From a virus, in the IMG/VR virus record IMGVR_UViG_3300023175_000184, positions 1 through 25,235 of that record: a DNA stretch of 25,235 bases. The stretch is one strand, 5' to 3'. Below the pieces are notes generated by a model that had not been told where the DNA came from, did no database searches, and saw only the letters and a program-made list of their open reading frames with translations. Position 1 is the stretch's first letter. Each line of letters starts with the position of its first letter. This document shows positions 20,549 to 25,235 of this stretch, in pieces. The position numbers were made by a program, and so were the translations under genes.

Positions 20549-22032
20549 TATTCGAATGTATCTCCTGGAGTTACGCTTCCATCAACACTGACTACTTCAA
20601 TTTTAATTGTAGAAGCAGCAGCAAAAGCTGCAGCCTTTTCTTTATTTCTAATTTTTGAAACATCAATTGGTATTTCTCTATCTATGGTAATTTTTTTCTT
20701 AGGTGACTCGGCTGCCAAAGTATCTGCTCTTTCTATTGTGGATGATCTATCTACTTGCATAGAAGCAGGTAAAGCTCCATCACTTGCAGTGGACCCAGCG
20801 GCACCGTGAGCAATTAATACTCCACCACTACCCATAATTTCTGCCATTCTACCACCACTACTGCTCTTGTCAGTAATAAGATCTCCAGTAGTAAGTGGGA
20901 ATACACTGGCAGTTCCTGGTTGACCTGGAATTGTTAATGGTTTTCCTGGTTCTTGCTCTTGAATATCAATACCACCTTGTGTTCTTCCTGGTTGAGTATG
21001 AGCAATTTGTTCTGCATTAATTAAAGATCTCAGTTCTGAGTCCGACATTGCTTTGGTAGCATATTTTTTCACGTTACCAAAATAAACTGTGGATCCTCTT
21101 TCAAGCATTAATCTAACTGCTTTGAATGCTACTGCCCTGGCTTTTGCATAACCTTGTGCGTCATTTGTTGGAGGACTTAAGTGGAAGTGTGTAGCATACT
21201 CACCCTCTCTACCAAAACCAGAACCACCTTGAATGAATCCTTTTCCACCAATCATTGGTGTCACTGGCAATACTGGAGGTGCTTTACTTGTTTGTCCTTC
21301 ACCAGGATCTTGTCCACTTAGTTGAGCATATTCCTTTACCGTAGACTCGATGGCTTCATCTTCTTTCATTCCACCTTTGATCTTCTTACTGGCATCTGTA
21401 TGCATACCAATAAGACCCATAATCATATCCTTTGCTCTTTCAGGAAGATCCTTAATAAATTTCATGATCGATTCGATCATTCCACTGATCATGTCACGAA
21501 CTTTTGTTTCTTCACCTTCACCAAGATCTTTGTTCTGAGTTATCTTACCAAAAAGTGATCCTACTGCGTTTGAGATATTAATCGCAAAACTCTTTACTCC
21601 ACCAAAGAATCCATCCAACTTCTTCATGAACTCTTTGGCTTTTGACATGAATGTCTTAACTGCCTTTATGATCTTTGGCAGTGCCTTAAGCATCCAACCA
21701 AGAAGAGTGAAACTAAAGAATAAAACAATTCTATTGAGGAATCCACCAAGTCCACCAGTGATAGGACCGTCTAACGCTCTTTCTGGTTTGCCAAAGTATT
21801 TCTTAGAATTGAATGATCCAGCAGCTTTGCCTTGCTTCTTTTCTAGTTGTCCTTCACGTTCTTCCTTACGTTTCTGTTCCTTTAACAGACCCTCTTGAAG
21901 TTTTAATTGTTTTTGTGATTTCTCAGTTGTTTTTCTATTATTAAGTAGAGTTTTGCGGATAGCTCCTGTGTTTTTACGAACAGAACCTAAGCTATTCGAT
22001 AATGATGTGAATACTTTTGCTTCTATTAACAT
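20548..22032 (-). CDS. Coiled-coil, tape-measure-type tail protein with M23-like C-terminal half
   Basis: A 494-aa protein. Residues 15-70 are a Lys/Glu/Gln-rich coiled coil, and 93-122 a hydrophobic GGLGGFLN...FFSFTLLGW segment shared with the next-upstream protein. Amphipathic helices run to about 215. From about 265 the character changes: GREGEYATHFHLSP (HFHL at 282-285), then RTQGGIDIQ at 350-358, GTASVFPLTTGDLI and VLIAHGAAGS (His409). These pieces look like the HxH, (H)xGIDI and 'G.pV.a...G.V' elements of M23/LytM peptidases, but in permuted order and with Gln where the His ligand would be. A peptidoglycan-related or degenerate domain is therefore suspected. AGGAG nine bases before the ATG supports the start. 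It is likely an inner-tail or hub component. Confidence 0.65.
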   Translation of the reverse strand: MLIEAKVFTSLSNSLGSVRKNTGAIRKTLLNNRKTTEKSQKQLKLQEGLLKEQKRKEEREGQLEKKQGKAAGSFNSKKYFGKPERALDGPITGGLGGFLNRIVLFFSFTLLGWMLKALPKIIKAVKTFMSKAKEFMKKLDGFFGGVKSFAINISNAVGSLFGKITQNKDLGEGEETKVRDMISGMIESIMKFIKDLPERAKDMIMGLIGMHTDASKKIKGGMKEDEAIESTVKEYAQLSGQDPGEGQTSKAPPVLPVTPMIGGKGFIQGGSGFGREGEYATHFHLSPPTNDAQGYAKARAVAFKAVRLMLERGSTVYFGNVKKYATKAMSDSELRSLINAEQIAHTQPGRTQGGIDIQEQEPGKPLTIPGQPGTASVFPLTTGDLITDKSSSGGRMAEIMGSGGVLIAHGAAGSTASDGALPASMQVDRSSTIERADTLAAESPKKKITIDREIPIDVSKIRNKEKAAAFAAASTIKIEVVSVDGSVTPGDTFE

Positions 22033-22033
22033 A

Positions 22034-23680
22034 TCACAAGACTCCTAAAAGAATATAAGTGCTCTTAGCATATTGCAAGAAGGCATTTTCCGTGTCAAAG
22101 GGAGAAATTCCTATACCATCAACAGGAACTGCTGCGATATCATCATCAGATTCAGTGGCAACAGGATTAATATTGAAATTAAACTCAATGTCAGAGACGG
22201 TGTTTGCCAAATTATTAAATTGTTCGGTAACACCTGCTTTGAAATTGTCCATCATTGAGACGACGTTCTGCAATGGTGTCTCTACCATATCACCAACAAA
22301 ATTCAGTCCTTTTCTTATGACAAACGCAGTTTGAGCTTCTGTTAAAGATTCTGGGAATAACTGATCTGATGTAATCCCAAGCTTAGTTTTCAACATCTCC
22401 TGCTGCTCGGGATTCAACTGATTGAACATTGTAGAAACAATATTCCGAGCGTGCTTCATGTTATTCTGCTCTGCAGATGCTTGACTCTCTAGGTATTTGA
22501 TGTAAGATTCTCTTGTGTTGAATCTTTTACCACCCTCTCTTCTAGAAGTAAAGGTTGCTTGAGCTCTGACTCTTTCTATATCTTTTTGTTTTCCTTCAAA
22601 GGCATTCTTTGCTCTATAGTATTCCTTATAAGCAGCACTAATTCTATTTCCAGTTAGTTGATCCGTGATATCTTTTCTCTGTTTTTCGGTGAGACCAGCG
22701 AGTGCTTTCTGTTCTTTGATTGCCTCTCTATTAACCTGCTCCATCTCACCAGTTTCTACAATTTTCCCATCCTTATCTTTTCTATAGGTTTTAAACTCTT
22801 CATCAAATTTGGTGGCGGAACTTAACAATGTACTGATGTCAGTAGCACTATAAAGTTTATCTCCTATCTTGTAGAACTGATCATAATATTTTTCTCCCTT
22901 AGTAGCCGTTCTCGGGTTACCTTGTACCAACTCAAGACCAAATTTTCTGCCCGTCGCAGCTTGTTCGTTCAAAATCCTTCTAACTCTTTCTCTTGCTCTT
23001 TGACCAGGATCTAATCCATCCATTCCTCTCTCAAAGAGTTCCATAAGACCTACACCTGCACCAACAGCAAGCAAAGCCTTCCAAGTTATGGGATTAAGTA
23101 GAGCACCCAGAACAATTGGAATAGTTCCAATCAATGTTCCCAATGCGGTGAGTAATAATGGCAGACCAAATTGCAGAGCAGCAATGACACCACCAATGAT
23201 TGCCAATGTCTTAAGAATTTTTGGGACCCACTCTTTTAATTGTTTTTTCTTCTTTTCACCATCCTGATCAAACCACTTCATTACACCCTTCGAGAACCAT
23301 CCTATAAAGGTGATTGTAAAGAATTTAATGAATGGTTTTAGAAAACTAAAAAGTCCACCAGTAATCTTCTTGGCAGTATTTTTTAATCCTCTTATAATAT
23401 TTTTTCCTACCGTTTTAGTGGTCTCAATCGCATTTTCAGCACTAGCTTTTACTGCACTCTCTCTTTGTATTCTCTTTTCTCTCTGTTCTGTTTGCTGTTT
23501 CTTGATAGTGAGAGCGTTCTGCTGTTGCAGTAACTTATTAATTGATACTAAGTTTTTATTGATTGCATCTACCGTCTTCAAAAGAGTCGTAGTGTCTTTT
23601 GGAGAAAAACGGCGCATTCCTTTAAACGATGCTGCTCCACCAGATGTGCCTCGTCTAAAAGAACTTGCCGTAATTGCCAT
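22034..23680 (-). CDS. Probable tape measure protein (gp29-like in role)
   Basis: A 548-aa protein, close to T4 gp29 (590). The N-terminal 40 residues are Ser/Gly-rich; 32-92 are a coiled coil (Lys/Gln/Glu-rich); 108-137 carry the shared GGLFSFLK...FFTITFIGW motif; 154-215 are strongly hydrophobic (LAIIGGVIAALQFGLPLLLT, LLNPITWKALLAVGAGVGLM). A long charged helical region follows, then an acidic C-terminus. Long helices with a central membrane-like segment are the hallmark of tape measure proteins. It sits directly after gp26 and the 60-aa protein, the usual place for a tape measure behind its chaperones. Its ATG overlaps the stop of the 60-aa gene (TAATG). Sequence similarity to gp29 itself is not evident. 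Confidence 0.65.
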   Translation of the reverse strand: MAITASSFRRGTSGGAASFKGMRRFSPKDTTTLLKTVDAINKNLVSINKLLQQQNALTIKKQQTEQREKRIQRESAVKASAENAIETTKTVGKNIIRGLKNTAKKITGGLFSFLKPFIKFFTITFIGWFSKGVMKWFDQDGEKKKKQLKEWVPKILKTLAIIGGVIAALQFGLPLLLTALGTLIGTIPIVLGALLNPITWKALLAVGAGVGLMELFERGMDGLDPGQRARERVRRILNEQAATGRKFGLELVQGNPRTATKGEKYYDQFYKIGDKLYSATDISTLLSSATKFDEEFKTYRKDKDGKIVETGEMEQVNREAIKEQKALAGLTEKQRKDITDQLTGNRISAAYKEYYRAKNAFEGKQKDIERVRAQATFTSRREGGKRFNTRESYIKYLESQASAEQNNMKHARNIVSTMFNQLNPEQQEMLKTKLGITSDQLFPESLTEAQTAFVIRKGLNFVGDMVETPLQNVVSMMDNFKAGVTEQFNNLANTVSDIEFNFNINPVATESDDDIAAVPVDGIGISPFDTENAFLQYAKSTYILLGVL

Positions 23681-23862
23681 TATGCTGCGCCGTTAGCCTG
23701 TTGTTGTTTTAACTTTTCATCTTCAAGATATTGTTGAAGCAACGTAATGTAAATCTCCCTCTCCCAAGGGATCATATCTTCAAGCTCCGTCAAAGAGTAT
23801 TTATGGTGCTGTATCAAGGCAAAGTTGATTTTATAGTATGACTCAAGATTTTCATGAGCCAT
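23680..23862 (-). CDS. 60-aa tail assembly chaperone-like protein, possibly made mainly by frameshift
   Basis: The chain (MAHENLESYYKINFALIQHH, then KYSLTELEDMIPWEREIYIT, then LLQQYLEDEKLKQQQANGAA) has the 'YY...fal...H.ys..ELe.MpWwEre.Y' signature found in short proteins encoded just before phage tape measure genes; T4 gp51 plays an analogous hub-catalyst role, but similarity is unproven. The ATG has no usable Shine-Dalgarno (only TAGGT one base away) and is inside a predicted stem. The frame is -1 relative to gp26, and a slippery site joins the two, so part or all of the product may be the C-terminal domain of a gp26 fusion. It is coupled to the tape-measure-type gene by TAATG. Confidence 0.75.
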   Translation of the reverse strand: MAHENLESYYKINFALIQHHKYSLTELEDMIPWEREIYITLLQQYLEDEKLKQQQANGAA

Positions 23863-23877
23863 ACCTAGCTGAAAAAA
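23839..23877 (-). promoter_or_regulatory. Programmed -1 frameshift signal joining gp26 to 60-aa ORF
   Basis: On the minus strand the last sense codons of gp26 read AGT TTT TTC AGC TAG, so T-TTT-TTC (23877-23871) is an X-XXY-YYZ heptamer in the correct phase. Nine bases later a 7-bp stem (23861-23855 with 23845-23839, one G-U, 9-nt loop) follows. Slipping by -1 continues as Gln-Leu-Gly-Met-Ala-His into the 60-aa frame with no stop between. In the -1 frame a TGA at 23892-23890 lies just upstream of the heptamer, so the shift window is tightly bounded. Confidence 0.75.
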
Positions 23878-24581
23878 CTTGCTAACCCTTCAAGAACAAC
23901 ATCACTTTCAACACCTGTATTTGGATTTCTAACCTTCACAGTATGAGAAAGTTTTGGCATTGTAGTAAAAAACTTTTCAATAGACTGGAATTGAGTAGAT
24001 CCTAAGTTTTCAATAAATTCTACCAACTCTTTGTGTGTATGGTCAGTGCCAGCCCAAGACTCTTCTTCGGTATAAATTTGATCAATGCAATTAGCGATCA
24101 TGTCAAAAGACTGTTCGATTTCCGCATCACCCTCGACAAAATTACTCTTGACAAATTCATTCAAAGATGGATATCTCATCTTCATGAAATATTGGTCATC
24201 TAATTGAACAGTGGTACTATGTTCTGGATCTTTTTGAACCTGAATATCACTTAGAGCAATTGTCACGGGAACCTGAGTGTCATTATCATCAGGACATGTC
24301 AAGAGAACATCCACAGATTCACCAACAGACTTACCACGAATATTGAGAAACAGATACTCAATATCAAATGTAGATAGTTTTTCTACTTTAATACCTCTTG
24401 TCAAGATACAGTTTGAAATTACCTGTTTAACTGCTGTGGCAATTTCTTTTAAATTTTCACTCTCCATCGCAATGATAAGAAGTTTCTCTTCCTTGACCAA
24501 GAAAGGTCTATATTTTATCTTCCTATCAGATGAGGGTAAAGTCAACTCATATGTAGGAGCATTAATCTTTGGCAGTGTCAT
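23865..24581 (-). CDS. 26: T4 gp26-like baseplate hub / tail assembly protein
   Basis: A 238-aa protein of the T4_baseplate (gp26) type, about the T4 length. The N-terminus LPKINAPTYELTLPSSDRKI, followed by KYRPFLVKEEKLLIIAME, is the characteristic opening of this family. FLNIRGKSVGESVDVLLTCPDDN is a typical central block, and a helical half follows (MIANCIDQIYTEEE..., FIENLGSTQFQSIEKFF). In T4 gp26 is needed to assemble the baseplate hub. In related phages the equivalent gene before the tape measure acts as a tail assembly chaperone, which fits this position. Transcription starts from a late promoter motif ending 25 nt upstream of the ATG at 24581. Its 3' end carries a -1 frameshift signal that would extend it into the 60-aa ORF to give a 300-aa form. 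Confidence 0.85.
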   Translation of the reverse strand: MTLPKINAPTYELTLPSSDRKIKYRPFLVKEEKLLIIAMESENLKEIATAVKQVISNCILTRGIKVEKLSTFDIEYLFLNIRGKSVGESVDVLLTCPDDNDTQVPVTIALSDIQVQKDPEHSTTVQLDDQYFMKMRYPSLNEFVKSNFVEGDAEIEQSFDMIANCIDQIYTEEESWAGTDHTHKELVEFIENLGSTQFQSIEKFFTTMPKLSHTVKVRNPNTGVESDVVLEGLASFFS

Positions 24582-24606
24582 AACAAACTCAAAGTTTTAT
24601 TTTTTT

Positions 24607-24614
24607 TATTTATT
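24607..24614 (-). promoter_or_regulatory. T4-type late promoter motif AATAAATA
   Basis: AATAAATA on the minus strand ends 25 nt before the gp26 ATG and contains the TAA stop codon of the upstream tube-fold gene. An A-rich stretch follows. Confidence 0.7.
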
Positions 24615-25235
24615 CATCTTTTTTGAAGGTAATGAACTCACCTCTTTGATTGAAAGCTTGTCTCAATGACTTGGAATAACTATCCATTGCACCGAAGATA
24701 TATCGATCATACTCAAATGTAACAGTCACTTCTAATACTCTAGACGCATCATAAGAGACCTGAGTAGATGCAACGTTCTTTGGATATGCGCCTAAGAAAT
24801 TATATTCAATACCATTCTTGTGATCTCTGTCATATTTGATCAGTCTCAGTCTATCACACTTATAGGCATCTGGATACTTAACTCTATAATAGTAATTCTT
24901 TTGATCAAAATCAACACCATCGGTAGTATTTGATCCACTCAAAATAAACTCTTGCCAAAGTTCAAAAAACTTCTGAACTCTGTATTCATAGTCAACATAA
25001 AAACGCATTGTTACAGGTTGAAACTGTCTCCTGTAAGCAAAGTTTTCGGTTACACCTGGAAATTGATCTCTGGCAGGTGCAGAAGCAATTTGTGTGCCAG
25101 GGATTTGTGCCTGACGACAGTATTCACCTAAGTCCCTTTTAATAAAGTCTGTTGTTACGCCACGTTGTCTCAAGTAAGTAGACAACTGACCAAGTGCCTC
25201 AATTCCTTCAAAACGAACTTTGTAGTGAGAGGTCT
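24610..25235 (-). CDS. Tail-tube-fold protein (gp48/gp54 or gp19 type), 5' end missing
   Basis: The frame is open to the right edge, so the N-terminus lies outside the window: upstream of a TTG at 25185 it continues as TSHYKVRFEGIEALGQ without a stop. At least 208 residues are present. The order of elements resembles the tail tube fold: YCRQAQIPGTQIAS, an acidic/Gly loop (ARDQFPGVTENF), then FQPVTMRFYVDYEYRVQKFF with a following FELWQEFI helix ('..v..tF.vd...r...f..W'), and a paired beta end (EYNFLGAYPKNVASTQVSYD, RVLEVTVTFEYDRYIFG). The same fold occurs in T4 gp19 (tube) and in the tube-initiating baseplate proteins gp48 and gp54. Placement before gp26 and the hub genes favours a baseplate tube protein. 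The exact identity is not resolved. Confidence 0.72.
   Translation of the reverse strand, partial: TSHYKVRFEGIEALGQLSTYLRQRGVTTDFIKRDLGEYCRQAQIPGTQIASAPARDQFPGVTENFAYRRQFQPVTMRFYVDYEYRVQKFFELWQEFILSGSNTTDGVDFDQKNYYYRVKYPDAYKCDRLRLIKYDRDHKNGIEYNFLGAYPKNVASTQVSYDASRVLEVTVTFEYDRYIFGAMDSYSKSLRQAFNQRGEFITFKKDE

Noticed and set aside
1-25235. CRISPR array, insertion sequence, integrase or attachment site
   Set aside because: No regularly spaced repeats, transposase-like ORF or terminal inverted repeats were seen. The tRNAs are intact and have no duplicated fragment nearby.

Overview
The window looks like part of the genome of a T4-type myovirus of marine cyanobacteria (a Synechococcus or Prochlorococcus cyanomyovirus). 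The evidence is a set of recognisable T4 tail and baseplate proteins (gp26, gp27-like hub, gp5-type OB domain), long fibers with an S74 chaperone, a 2OG-Fe(II) oxygenase, T4-style late promoter motifs (NATAAATA or NCTAAATA), phage-style tRNAs without encoded CCA, AT-rich sequence and tightly packed genes. Family names rest on motifs and recalled family features; no database search was possible.

Layout, left to right. (1) 1-1804, minus: the start of an SF2 DEAH helicase and a ParB-like-domain protein behind a consensus host sigma70 promoter; this looks like early DNA-metabolism territory. (2) 1894-12181, minus, late: a Cys-rich zinc-ribbon-like protein, a 2OG-Fe(II) oxygenase, then three large receptor-binding or fiber proteins (Gly-rich adhesin, VGIGT-repeat fiber, 1738-residue beta-helix fiber ending in an S74 chaperone). 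(3) 12182-12248: a divergent late-promoter region with an inverted repeat. (4) 12249-14178, plus: an island of four membrane or exported proteins, including an HEGWH metallopeptidase. (5) 14075-15774, minus: three secreted Ser/Thr-rich or Ca-motif proteins converging on that island, with a 104-nt antisense overlap. (6) 15811-16474, minus: tRNA-Leu(UAA), tRNA-Pro(UGG) and three very small overlapping genes behind an extended -10 promoter. (7) 16482-25235, minus, late: the tail and baseplate hub module. In transcription order it holds a tail-tube-fold protein (partial), gp26, a 60-aa protein, two paralogous coiled-coil/membrane-like tape-measure-type proteins, a gp27-like hub, a 71-aa protein, a gp5-type OB protein, a 499-aa structural protein and a beta-helical spike candidate.

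How it works together: region 7 would build the hub, tube-length ruler and membrane-puncturing spike of the contractile tail. Region 2 would supply the host-binding fibers. Regions 4 and 5 encode proteins sent to the host envelope, with unknown roles (lysis, envelope remodelling or superinfection control are possible). The strongest single observation is a textbook -1 ribosomal frameshift signal at the end of gp26 (T TTT TTC, 9-nt spacer, 7-bp stem) that would fuse gp26 to the 60-aa protein just before the tape-measure-type gene. This is the organisation of tail assembly chaperones in many long-tailed phages. Other notable points are a gp5 split into separate genes without a lysozyme domain, a possible permuted M23-like fold, and late promoters built into the stop codons of upstream genes.
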